From Thermofilum sp. ex4484_15 (lineage in GTDB: Archaea > Thermoproteota > Thermoprotei > Thermofilales > EX4484-15): a DNA stretch of 12,105 nucleotides. Positions within the stretch are counted from its first letter, which is position 1; every line of letters starts with the position of its first letter. Where the stretch lies: assembly GCA_002254595.1 (NCBI GenBank), contig NJEH01000046.1, forward strand, positions 1 to 12,105. Direction: 5' to 3'. Positions 1 through 6,388 of the stretch are shown here, piece by piece. Under the pieces are notes generated by a model. The model was not told the origin of the DNA, searched no databases, and was given only the letters and a program-made list of their open reading frames with translations. A program made the translations under genes and the position numbers.

Positions 1-144
1 AGTTAATGCTAAGGGTGTTGCTATTAAGCAAACGTAAATTATGAAAACCAACGGGTAAACTCTCCCCATTCTCTTAAGTACTGGATTTAAAGTATGATTT
101 TTAAATAAATACCAGGCGAGGAATAAAGTCCTTCGTACCCTCAT
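1..144 (-). CDS. ABC transporter permease, N-terminal fragment (runs off window)
   Basis: An ATG at 144-142 opens a frame that stays open for 48 codons to the window edge. The fragment begins MRVRRTLFLAWYLFKNH. A basic, amphipathic N-terminus is followed near residues 32-48 by a hydrophobic stretch (PLVFIIYVCLIATPLALT) that looks like the first membrane span. It starts 4 bases after the stop codon of the upstream ABC ATPase, with the purine-rich GGAAG of that gene's end acting as ribosome binding site. This ATPase-then-membrane-protein order is typical of ABC-2 type exporters, so I infer it is the membrane partner. Substrate is unknown. Confidence is limited because only the N-terminus is visible and permeases of this kind have little sequence signature. 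Confidence 0.6.
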   Translation of the reverse strand, partial: MRVRRTLFLAWYLFKNHTLNPVLKRMGRVYPLVFIIYVCLIATPLALT

Positions 145-148
145 ATTT

Positions 149-895
149 TTACTTCCTTATTAACTTAATGAAAACCTCTTCTAATGGGGCATCCTCCCCC
201 GATTCCGCCCTTTTCTTTACTTCAACTATGGTTCCCTCTACCAGTAACCTACCATAATTTATTATACCTACCCTAGTACAGAACTTCTCTACAACGTCCA
301 GTATGTGGCTAGATATCAGGACAGTAGCTCCTTTGGAGATCATTTTCCTTACTTCCTCCTTAAAGGTATACTGGGATTCAGGATCCATGCCTGATAGCGG
401 TTCATCTAGGATAAGTACCTTAGGTTTTACCATTAGAGCAGCAGATACCAATACTTTCTGTAACATCCCTCTAGAAAGTTTATATATGGGTACGTTCTTT
501 TTGCCCTCTAACTCGAAAATATTTAAGTAATATTCAAGTGCTTCTTCAAAGCCCTCCTTCAATCCTCTAAGCGACCATATGAATTTTAGGAACTCTCGTA
601 TTGTTAAATATTGGAAACAAACCGGATTCTCTGGTACATAACCTATAAGTTTGAGGACTTCAACTCTCTCCATTTTAGTATCTAAACCACATATCCTTAC
701 CGTTCCCTTATCCGGTTTAATTAGTCCCACTAATATCTTGATAAGTGTAGTCCTACCCGCTCCATTAGGGCCGATAAGACCCTATATCTCACCTTCCCCT
801 ATTTTAAGTGTTAATCCATTAAGGGCTTTAGCTTTACCGTACGATTTATGGATATTCAAGGCCTCTATCGCTAATTTATTGAGACGCCGAACCAT
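149..895 (-). pseudogene. ABC exporter ATPase, interrupted by in-frame TAG and with mutated Walker A
   Basis: The reading frame starts at ATG 895-893 and ends at TAA 151-149, 248 codons plus stop, the usual length of an ABC-2 type ATPase. Codon 38 is TAG (784-782), inside GEI*GLIGPNGAGRTT, where relatives have an aromatic or other hydrophobic residue. Ten codons later the Walker A lysine is arginine (GPNGAGRTT rather than ...GKTT). The rest looks healthy: Q-loop region YVPENPV, signature LSRGMLQK, Walker B VLILDEP, D-loop SGMDP, H-loop SSH. Translation restarting at GTG 730 would give 193 residues without Walker A, which could not bind ATP normally. The gene sits immediately before a permease, as in two-gene exporters. 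One substitution each could explain both defects (for example TAT to TAG and AAG to AGG). TAG ends several intact neighbours, so recoding is unlikely. I call it a recent pseudogene unless the base calls are wrong. Confidence 0.8.
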
Positions 896-918
896 GTTCT
901 TCCATTAAAATATTCCAC

Positions 919-930
919 GTTTTTATTTAA
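919..930 (-). promoter_or_regulatory. TATA-like box for the ABC exporter genes
   Basis: Read on the minus strand, an AT-rich TTAAATAAAA element is centred about 30 bp upstream of the ATPase ATG at 895. This is the archaeal TATA spacing for a transcript with a leader of only a few bases. It lies in the short gap after the NikR-like gene, so the exporter probably has its own promoter. Confidence 0.5.
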
Positions 931-955
931 GGTTTGAGGTTGTTGTTTATACTTC

Positions 956-1345
956 CTAAGTAGGGAAGGCCAACGGTAGATATCTTACATCCCCCTTAAA
1001 TGAATTAACTAACCTACTACGTAACTCCGCAACTCTATGTGTAGGTCCTGAGACTATTAGTATGTTAACGCACTCCCCTTCTGCATGGGTGTGGCTAAAT
1101 TCGTGTACTACGTCCCTAAAGCCCTCTATCAACCTTAGTAAGCGTGCCGAATCCGTTAACCCCGTTACCGTAAGTACCCCACAACACCTGCCACCCCTAG
1201 GGCTGTAAGCGTACATGTGTAAATACGCCTCTAAAGCTTCGCATATCAGCTTAGACCTATTAATGCCCATGCTTTCGGCTAGTTCGTCTAACCGTTTAGC
1301 TAGCTCCTCCGGTACGGAGATTCCGAATCTCCTCTTCCTGCCCAT
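956..1345 (-). CDS. nikR: NikR-like metal-responsive regulator (ribbon-helix-helix plus ACT-like domain)
   Basis: This 129-residue protein is close to the family length (about 130-140). Residues 5-45 (RRFGISVPEELAKRLDEL, then NRSKLICEALEAYL) are a classic ribbon-helix-helix DNA-binding domain. Residues 55-128 resemble the NikR metal-binding, tetramerising domain. The hallmark H-x-H is at H85/H87, with a cysteine at C92. Two things differ from nickel-binding NikR: the histidine expected 11 residues before the H-x-H (His76 in E. coli) aligns with Glu74, and the spacing from the second His to Cys is 5 rather than 6. Metal specificity may therefore not be nickel. It is the last gene of znuA-znuB-nikR: its ATG lies 5 bases after the znuB stop, and a strong AGGAGG overlaps the znuB end. 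I infer that it represses this metal-uptake locus. The fold is clear; the sensed ion is open. Confidence 0.78.
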   Translation of the reverse strand: MGRKRRFGISVPEELAKRLDELAESMGINRSKLICEALEAYLHMYAYSPRGGRCCGVLTVTGLTDSARLLRLIEGFRDVVHEFSHTHAEGECVNILIVSGPTHRVAELRSRLVNSFKGDVRYLPLAFPT

Positions 1346-1350
1346 AGTCC

Positions 1351-2223
1351 CTACCTCCTAATCAACATCGTTATTAAGTAGGTAAAGAAAAGTATTAAAC
1401 CCGTAATACCTGAAGGGGACTGATCGATGAGTAACGCTAGGTAAAGCCCAGTTAAGCTAGCTATTAGGCTTACCGAAACGCTTAACATCAATGTCTCCCC
1501 CGAGGACTTACATACTGAATTTGCTATGGTAGCCGGTAATAGGAGGAGTACGTGTTCTAATACGAAGCCTACTACCCTTATTAAAGCTATGGTAGCTATG
1601 CCAAGTAAGGTATACGTTATCCAGTCATAAAATCCAACGTTAATCCTCGAAAGTGTGGCACAATCCCTCTCGAGCCCTATACATACTTGTTCCCTGAAAG
1701 TAAGTATTATAGTTAAAGCGGTTATGGTAGCTATGGTTAAAATATAATATACGTCAGGCCAAGTAGTAAGTAAAGGGTCGCCTAATATTATCGCCCATAG
1801 GTCCGTAAATACCGAGTATCTAGTTAGTACTAAATACATGGCTACTACACTAGCGGACGCCTCCATGGATACGAATACTGCTGTAGAAACATCAGGATCC
1901 CCTCCCTTACTAATCATATAACCTACTCCGTAGGTTAACGCTAAACCTATTAAGATAGCCCAATAATATTCACCTATAGTTCCTAATGTAACCGAAAGGG
2001 GGATAGCCGCTACTACGGCAAGTAAAGCCCCATGTGAGGAAGCTGCGGAAAGGAAGTATAGCTTTCTAACGGAGATTAAGCAACTTAAGGTACCGTAAGT
2101 TACTGATGCAGCTACCATTACTAAAACCCACCTTAAGTACATGCGCATAAGGAATATGAGGAACGATATTACCGCTATTAAAAGTAACGTGAGAAGTTTA
2201 ATTCCGTTATCTTTTACATTCAT
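1351..2223 (-). CDS. znuB: Zinc/manganese-type ABC transporter permease (ABC-3 family)
   Basis: The gene encodes a 290-residue, very hydrophobic protein with about eight or nine membrane spans and no internal stop, matching the usual 265-290 residues of ABC-3 permeases. Family-like segments are RMYLRWVLVMVAASVTYGTL, FLSAASSHGALLAV (the conserved A-x-x-HG-x-L region), DPLLTTWPDVYYIL and FVLEHVLLLLPATIAN near residue 220. It forms the channel of a ZnuABC/TroABCD-type importer for Zn, Mn or Fe. Its ATG follows the znuA stop by 10 bases with a GGTGG-type ribosome binding site, so it is co-transcribed with znuA. It appears intact, yet its partners znuA and znuC are both damaged, so it probably no longer works as a pump here. 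The exact metal cannot be read from the permease. Confidence 0.87.
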   Translation of the reverse strand: MNVKDNGIKLLTLLLIAVISFLIFLMRMYLRWVLVMVAASVTYGTLSCLISVRKLYFLSAASSHGALLAVVAAIPLSVTLGTIGEYYWAILIGLALTYGVGYMISKGGDPDVSTAVFVSMEASASVVAMYLVLTRYSVFTDLWAIILGDPLLTTWPDVYYILTIATITALTIILTFREQVCIGLERDCATLSRINVGFYDWITYTLLGIATIALIRVVGFVLEHVLLLLPATIANSVCKSSGETLMLSVSVSLIASLTGLYLALLIDQSPSGITGLILFFTYLITMLIRR

Positions 2224-2233
2224 TACAGACCAC

Positions 2234-3015
2234 CTACCTAGGTTTTGCTTTTGCAGCTAATACTTTCACTTGCGAAGCTATCGCCCTTAATTTGCTTAAA
2301 ATACTACCCTCAGCTAGGGGTGAAGGTACGTAAATTGCCGGCACTCCATACCGTTCAGCTAATTCTTTTAAGTACTTAGTGGCCTTAGCGTCGGAGGGTT
2401 CGGTAATGAGCACTAAGTTTATTTCCCTTGATTTTAAAGCATTCCTTATGAATATCAGCTCCTTCGGGGTAGGCGGTAAGTTCCACTCCTTGAGGACTGA
2501 GTACTTTACCGTAACGTTAAGCCAGCTTACTGCGTATTGGATAAAGGGAAAGTCAGCGATAGCATAAACGTTAAGCTTAACGCTCTCCTTAATTAAGGAG
2601 TTTATCCCTTTTATAACGACTTTGGCTCTAGTTAAGTATGTATACTTATCGCTGGGCTTTAAATTAGAGAGCTCTAGAGCTAAAGCTGTAATAAACTTTT
2701 CATAATTAAAGGGATCATAAATAGGCATGTGTAGGTTCAAGATGGACGTACCAGGTATCTTAAGTAATCTTATTCCACTTATCTTAGGTATTTCTAGTAA
2801 CCTAGCGCTAAGGTACCCTTCCATTACCAAGCGCCTTATAGCGATTTCGAAGGGGGTATGGGCAGTAGAAATTATTAGGTCAGCCCTTCTAAGTAATTCT
2901 AAACTCCGAGGAGTAAGCTGGAAATTATGGGGATCGACTCCTTTAGGCACTAATGAGAGTACCTCGTCGTGTCAATATTAGTAGCTTAGGAAGCGGCATA
3001 CGTAAAACTTATTAT
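2234..3015 (-). pseudogene. znuA: Metal-binding lipoprotein/solute-binding protein of the ZnuA family, broken N-terminus
   Basis: The body (2950-2234) is a clear ZnuA/TroA-type binding protein: VPKGVDPHNFQLTP, then LHMPIYDP and LITEP. Family members start earlier, with a signal peptide and a conserved beta strand and helix. That part is visible upstream but disabled: ATA ATA AGT TTT... reads IISFTYAAS, then TAA at 2988-2986, then ATNI, and at about 2974-2971 one base appears to be missing before HDEVLSLVPKG. With one base restored (for instance GGA for GA) it reads ATNI-G-HDEVLSLVPKG, matching the family pattern V-V-S-F-Y-P-L-A-x-L-V-x-E-I-G-G-D-E-V. I see no signal peptide before 3015. GTG 2950 could still start a 238-residue cytoplasmic fragment, but that would be useless as a surface receptor. 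Of the usual four metal ligands, two histidines remain (in DPH and LHMP); the third position is Asp (AIADF) and the fourth looks like Ser. Confidence 0.78.
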
Positions 3016-3020
3016 GCACG

Positions 3021-3034
3021 AATTATTATAAATC
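3021..3034. promoter_or_regulatory. Shared TATA-like region between znuA and znuC
   Basis: The sequence AATTATTATAAATC is AT-rich on both strands. Its centre is about 25 bp before the znuC ATG at 3052, which fits a leaderless transcript. On the minus strand it overlaps the area where the znuA N-terminus begins to be recognisable. It is the only candidate promoter for the znuA-znuB-nikR transcript. A NikR-like operator would be expected here, but I see no convincing inverted repeat. Confidence 0.5.
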
Positions 3035-3051
3035 TTACCGTGAATGTGCAC

Positions 3052-3697
3052 ATGAGGGATCCCGTAGCTAATATATCGATAAGAAATTTAAGCGTAGGTT
3101 ATGGAAGCGAAGTAGTGATATCGGGTTTAAATTTAAGCGTTAAAGGGCCAGGGCTAGTGCAAATAATAGGCCCCTCTAGAAAATGACCGCTATCCTTTAA
3201 CTCCTTGGGAGTTAACACTAAATTACCTGTTACTTCATGAAAGGAAATGGCCTAGGTTACTGGCTAGTAACAGGGATAAGGAAAGAGTGGCTAGAGCGCT
3301 TAGGGCAGTAGGGTTACCTATGGAGAAGTGGTACGAACGTTTTTGGGAGTTGAGTAGGGGGGAGAAACAGAGGGTTCTCATAGCTAGAGCTATAGTACAT
3401 GAGCCTAACATACTCCTAATGGACGAGCCCCTATCTTCAGTGGATCCCTTGGGTAGGGTAGAATTAGCTAAGTTAATAGGTAACCTTAGCAAAGGTACGT
3501 TAACTATAGTTTCAAGTCACGATCCAGTACTGCTATTGCCTTATACTAAAACGATATTACTCCTTAACAGGGGCTATTATATTTACGGTAAACCGGGAGA
3601 GGTGCTTAAGGTAAGCGTATTAAAGGAGGTATACGGGGAGGCTGTATTAAGGCTAGGTGATCACGTCCACATATGTGATTCTCATTTAAGGTCTTAG
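3052..3697 (+). pseudogene. znuC: Metal ABC transporter ATPase (ZnuC type) with internal deletion and frameshift
   Basis: The N-terminal piece starts at ATG 3052, reads ISIRNLSVGYGSEVVISGLN and reaches LVQIIGPSRK before TGA at 3184-3186. At exactly the P-loop the family pattern stops. In the next frame, from about 3180, the sequence resumes as ENDRYPLTPWELTLNYLLLH and continues intact to 3697: signature ELSRGEKQR, Walker B ILLMDEP, D-loop SSVDP, H-loop SSHD. Compared with ZnuC relatives, roughly 45 residues (about 140 bp) are missing, including the Walker A lysine/threonine and the Q-loop, and the frame is shifted. The remaining length (215 codons) plus that gap equals the normal 230-260. The product cannot be an active ATPase. 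The gene diverges from znuA-znuB-nikR and would energise that importer. It ends 12 bases before the convergent MFS gene. Confidence 0.85.
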
Positions 3698-3709
3698 AAG
3701 CTATTAGAT

Positions 3710-4912
3710 CTACCCCTTAACTTCTCCTTCCGTAAGTAACGTAATTAATAATATGGTTAATATAAGCAAAAGTGCTATCACTATTTTAAAGGGCAACTTA
3801 GGATCGATATCAAATAAAAGACCTCCCAATACGGAAGCTGGAATCCTAATTACCTGTCTTAGTGAACTCCAAGCACTTATAGCACTCGGTACTAGGCTCT
3901 TATCTACCTCCTCAGCTAATTCAGTTATTAAAGTGCCAGCTAAGGGTCCCCAGAACGTTATAATTAAAGCTAGTAGGGAGGAGGCTACATAAATTAACTT
4001 CATATCCTTAGCTATTAAAATCAACATGTAATAAGCTACCCCTATGGCCTCTGAAAGGGCTAAGAATGGCACCCTTTGCCTTACCTTATCCGATATAGCA
4101 CCTGAAAAGGGGAACATAACTATTGAAATGACGTTGGTAATTAAAGTAACGGTAGCTAATTCGTAAGGTAAGGCCTTAAGTTCCTTAGCGTAATATATGG
4201 ATATGAAGGGACCGATTAAACTCCAAGTAAAAGCATCTAAAGCGAAGAGCGATAAGGCGATCCTTAACTTAGGTAACTTCGTTACCCTTAAGATAAATTT
4301 TACTTCTTCCTTTAAGCTAACTATCTTACCTTTTCTAGTAGGATCCTCGATGGTCAAGGGTATTAAGGGAACTAATGAAAAATTAGTTACCATTAGCGAT
4401 AAGAGGAAAACCCCCAGATATCCTACCGTTAAGGATTCGTAAAGATAACTACCTACGTACGGACCTACGCAGCTAGCTAACATAGCTATAGCGGAAACTA
4501 CCCCCATAGCCGTAGCCCTCCTCTTACTAGGTATGTATTCCGCTACTAAGGCAGTCCTAGAGGTAAAGATGACAGGCATGCGTAAGGACGAAAGTAAGTA
4601 CCCTATGGCGAAGGCCGTTAAGGAACCGCTTAAAAGTACGCTACCTACGTACGCTAACCTAGATAACAAAATTAAGGAGGCCCCTAAAGCGAAAGTCCGG
4701 AAGTAGCCTATTAACGGCATTAATATGGGCATAAGGAAGCTCACTAAACTAACGAGCGCTTGGGAAGTACTATTTATTGCCCCGAAGGCACTCATACTCA
4801 AGTGTAAGTCTATGATGTAAAACGGGATTATAGGTAGGAGGATCGATGAACCTAGAGATAGGGCGAATACTGCCGATAGGTAAGATATCGAAGCCTTTTT
4901 AATCCCCTTCAT
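3710..4912 (-). CDS. Major facilitator superfamily transporter, probable drug/metabolite exporter
   Basis: This 400-residue protein has about twelve hydrophobic spans in two halves separated by a charged cytoplasmic loop (residues 188-215), the standard MFS layout. A motif-A-like GAISDKVRQR is at 271-280 in the second half. The first half has SKRRATAMGVVSA at 129-141 and the GPYVGSYL segment at 150-157, which resembles motif C of proton-driven antiporters. These features suggest export rather than sugar uptake, but the substrate cannot be assigned. The start at ATG 4912 is preceded by TAGGTA and by a TATA-like box about 36 bp upstream. It has no evident operon partner. Length and reading frame are intact, in contrast to several neighbours. 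Confidence 0.85.
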   Translation of the reverse strand: MKGIKKASISYLSAVFALSLGSSILLPIIPFYIIDLHLSMSAFGAINSTSQALVSLVSFLMPILMPLIGYFRTFALGASLILLSRLAYVGSVLLSGSLTAFAIGYLLSSLRMPVIFTSRTALVAEYIPSKRRATAMGVVSAIAMLASCVGPYVGSYLYESLTVGYLGVFLLSLMVTNFSLVPLIPLTIEDPTRKGKIVSLKEEVKFILRVTKLPKLRIALSLFALDAFTWSLIGPFISIYYAKELKALPYELATVTLITNVISIVMFPFSGAISDKVRQRVPFLALSEAIGVAYYMLILIAKDMKLIYVASSLLALIITFWGPLAGTLITELAEEVDKSLVPSAISAWSSLRQVIRIPASVLGGLLFDIDPKLPFKIVIALLLILTILLITLLTEGEVKG

Positions 4913-4943
4913 TACCTACGCTAAAGTTAGGGTACTGTGTAGA

Positions 4944-4952
4944 TTTAAATAC
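4944..4952 (-). promoter_or_regulatory. TATA-like box for the MFS gene
   Basis: Minus-strand TATTTAAAT lies in the 56-bp gap between the Lrp-type fragment and the MFS ATG, centred about 36 bp before it. That would give a leader of about 10 bases carrying the TAGGTA ribosome binding site. A second similar motif (TATTTAAGG) lies about 10 bp further upstream. Confidence 0.45.
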
Positions 4953-4968
4953 TTCCTTAAATACCCCT

Positions 4969-5244
4969 TTACTTAATTCTCTCAAGTACTATAGCGGGAC
5001 ATACCCTAGTAATTCCCTCTACCTTCCTTAACTTCCTCACGAAGTTAACTAATTCCCCGGAGCTCCTAAACCAGCATCTTATTAAAGCCATATGATCACC
5101 GCTAGAGGAGTAAAGGCTGATCACTTCCTTTAAACTCTTAAGTTTCTCCAATACGTTAATGTAACGTTCCGGCCTTACGTCTATACCTATGAAGGTATCG
5201 AACTCGAATCCCAATTTCCTAGGATTTACTTCAATAGTATCCAT
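4969..5244 (-). CDS. Lrp/AsnC-type ligand-binding (RAM) domain without helix-turn-helix, probably a truncated regulator
   Basis: The 91-residue product matches only the C-terminal half of Lrp/AsnC regulators: EVNPRKLGFEFDTFIGID corresponds to the linker and first strand, SLKEVISLYSSSGDHMALI to the ligand-binding core with its G-D turn, and IVLERIK to the usual C-terminal strand. Full-length Lrp proteins (about 150 residues) carry a 60-residue helix-turn-helix before the phrase VNPRKLG. Here the frame instead begins ATG-GAT at that phrase, and a TAA lies seven codons upstream. Natural stand-alone RAM proteins usually start directly at the first beta strand without this linker, so I favour truncation by a deletion that also touched the adjacent peroxiredoxin. 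A TATA-like sequence 25 bp upstream could still drive it. If made, it would bind an effector or oligomerise but not bind DNA. Confidence 0.72.
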   Translation of the reverse strand: MDTIEVNPRKLGFEFDTFIGIDVRPERYINVLEKLKSLKEVISLYSSSGDHMALIRCWFRSSGELVNFVRKLRKVEGITRVCPAIVLERIK

Positions 5245-5867
5245 TAATAGGAGAGGAATTCCTTAGTTTTATAGCGCAGACTACTAAAGGTAAGATTAAG
5301 ATACCCGAAGATTATAAAGGGAAATGGTTCGTTCTCTTCTCCCATCCTGCGGATTTCACACCGGTTTGTACCACGGAGTTCGTAGCCTTTCAAAGGAGAT
5401 ATAGCGAATTTAAGAAGTTAAATTGCGAACTAATTGGTTTAAGTATAGATCAGGTCTTTAGCCATCTTAAATGGTTGGAATGGATTAAAGATAAATTAGG
5501 CGTTAAAGTGGAGTTCCCGATAATAGCTGATGAAAAGGGGGCCATAGCTAGCTCGCTCGGCATGATACATCCAGCTAAGGGTAGTAATACGGTAAGATCG
5601 GTTTTTATAGTAGACCCTAATGGCGTTATAAGGGCTATATTGTACTATCCTCAAGAGCTCGGTAGGAACATAGATGAAATCTTAAGGGTAGTTAGGGGAT
5701 TACAAGTAGCTGATGAAAATAACGTAGCCATCCCAGCTAATTGGCCTAATAATGAGATAATAGGCGATAAGGTAATAATCCCCCCTCCTACCGATGAAGT
5801 CGAGGCTTTTAAGAGGCTCGAGAAGTTCAAGTGTTACGATTGGTGGTTTTGTTATAAGGAAATTTAA
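5241..5867 (+). CDS. 1-Cys/Prx6-type peroxiredoxin, complete except for a missing start codon
   Basis: The frame from 5241 reads PLIGEEFLSFIAQTTKGKIK and then the full archaeal Prx6 fold. The peroxidatic site is SHPADFTPVCTTEF, with the active cysteine at TGT 5367-5369. The conserved FPIIAD, NTVRSVFIVDP, GRNIDEILR and PANWPNNEIIGD follow, and the C-terminal CYDWWFCYKE has two cysteines six apart, matching the resolving pair (Cys207/Cys213) of the Aeropyrum enzyme. It would reduce hydrogen peroxide and organic peroxides in the cytoplasm. Relatives begin only a few residues before PLIGE, but here the codon two before P is TAG (5235-5237), and no ATG, GTG or TTG occurs in frame until TTG 5475, which is past the active-site cysteine. 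The first bases overlap the start of the minus-strand Lrp fragment. No TATA box lies at a suitable distance upstream. I infer that the promoter and start were deleted; a non-standard start codon is the alternative. Confidence 0.85.
   Translation, partial: PLIGEEFLSFIAQTTKGKIKIPEDYKGKWFVLFSHPADFTPVCTTEFVAFQRRYSEFKKLNCELIGLSIDQVFSHLKWLEWIKDKLGVKVEFPIIADEKGAIASSLGMIHPAKGSNTVRSVFIVDPNGVIRAILYYPQELGRNIDEILRVVRGLQVADENNVAIPANWPNNEIIGDKVIIPPPTDEVEAFKRLEKFKCYDWWFCYKEI
5265..5273 (-). promoter_or_regulatory. Possible TATA box for the Lrp-type fragment
   Basis: Minus-strand TATAAAACT is centred about 25 bp before the ATG at 5244, the spacing of a leaderless archaeal gene. It lies within the peroxiredoxin coding sequence, where the same bases encode S-F-I on the other strand, so it may be coincidental. 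Confidence 0.35.
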
Positions 5868-5874
5868 TTTTTCC

Positions 5875-6330
5875 CTATCTCCCTAAAGGTAGGAATAGAA
5901 TTACCTTAAGATCCCTTCCCTCAGGGCAGTTTATAGTTATGTCCAAGATGTCTTTTACTACCCCCTTATCCCTCCTCCTTAAGGCCTTAGGGAAGCAAAG
6001 TTCTCTATACTTACAATTTCCTACATTACAATTAGGAGGAGAATAACTTACTATAGCGCCCTCTACAGCTTTATGCGACGCAATAGCTACCTTCACAGGT
6101 AATTCCCTTACTATAGCTACCCTCATGGGAGATCCTGTTAAAGGACATACATGGCTTATCCTCCTTACCTTCACTACTTCGTAACGGGCGTAGGGCCTTA
6201 AGTTACCCATGCATACCTTATATAGCTTGCACTTAACACATGAAGGTAGCGGCTTAGCTATGAGGATAACTCCCTTTTTGGCTTGGGCCTCAGTAACTAA
6301 CGTTACTTTTTCATTGTTAAGCTTACCCAC
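5875..6330 (-). CDS. UPF0179 family cysteine-rich protein of unknown function
   Basis: This 151-residue protein matches the archaeal UPF0179 family in length and layout. Eight cysteines are visible: C31, C34 and C40 (CVKCKLYKVC), C62 in SHVCPLTG, C101/C106/C112 (NCNVGNCKYRELCFP) and C135 (NCPEGRDL). This suggests two metal- or iron-sulfur-binding clusters, consistent with a nucleic-acid-associated or redox role, but no function is established. The start is GTG 6330, chosen because a TATA-like box lies about 27 bp upstream and relatives begin similarly before VTLV. It shares a short divergent promoter region with the proteasome beta gene and ends 7 bases from the convergent peroxiredoxin. Confidence 0.83.
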   Translation of the reverse strand: MGKLNNEKVTLVTEAQAKKGVILIAKPLPSCVKCKLYKVCMGNLRPYARYEVVKVRRISHVCPLTGSPMRVAIVRELPVKVAIASHKAVEGAIVSYSPPNCNVGNCKYRELCFPKALRRRDKGVVKDILDITINCPEGRDLKVILFLPLGR

Positions 6331-6350
6331 ATAGAAATATTAATAGAGGT

Positions 6351-6360
6351 ACTTTTATTT
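6351..6360. promoter_or_regulatory. Divergent TATA-like element for UPF0179 and proteasome beta genes
   Basis: ACTTTTATTT is the only AT-rich core in the 58-bp gap. Its centre is about 27 bp from GTG 6330 on the minus strand and about 32 bp from ATG 6389 on the plus strand. Both fit archaeal promoters, one leaderless and one with a short leader carrying AGGGG. One overlapping element may serve both genes. Confidence 0.5.
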
Positions 6361-6388
6361 TAGTCCTAGTGGAATTTAGGGGTTGCGA

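Noticed and set aside
782..784. TAG in the exporter ATPase as a recoded (pyrrolysine or suppressed) codon
   Set aside because: TAG terminates several intact genes in the window, the position is a buried hydrophobic one in the family, and the Walker A lysine is also lost.
2953..3186. A 77-codon plus-strand ORF as an independent gene
   Set aside because: Its C-terminal part is the znuC N-terminus from ATG 3052; the part before lies opposite the znuA remnant and has no family resemblance.
3160..3200. Programmed frameshift joining the two znuC pieces
   Set aside because: No slippery sequence is evident, and shifting frame alone would not restore the missing P-loop and Q-loop.
3235..3492. Opposite-strand and alternate-frame ORFs (also 303-530, 651-908, 2379-2567, 2727-2981, 3753-3992, 4197-4442, 6625-6807, 10829-11158, 11629-11829)
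   Set aside because: They lie inside genes with strong family matches and their translations show no domain or motif.
4969..5244. A natural stand-alone RAM-domain regulator
   Set aside because: Not fully excluded, but the protein begins with the Lrp inter-domain linker and abuts a gene that lost its own start, so truncation is more economical.
5475..5867. Peroxiredoxin starting at TTG 5475
   Set aside because: That start would drop the active-site cysteine and the first third of the fold, while the upstream frame is perfectly conserved to PLIGEE.
6383..6388. TTG 6383 as the proteasome beta start
   Set aside because: AGGGG abuts it directly; the ATG at 6389 has correct spacing and suits the propeptide.
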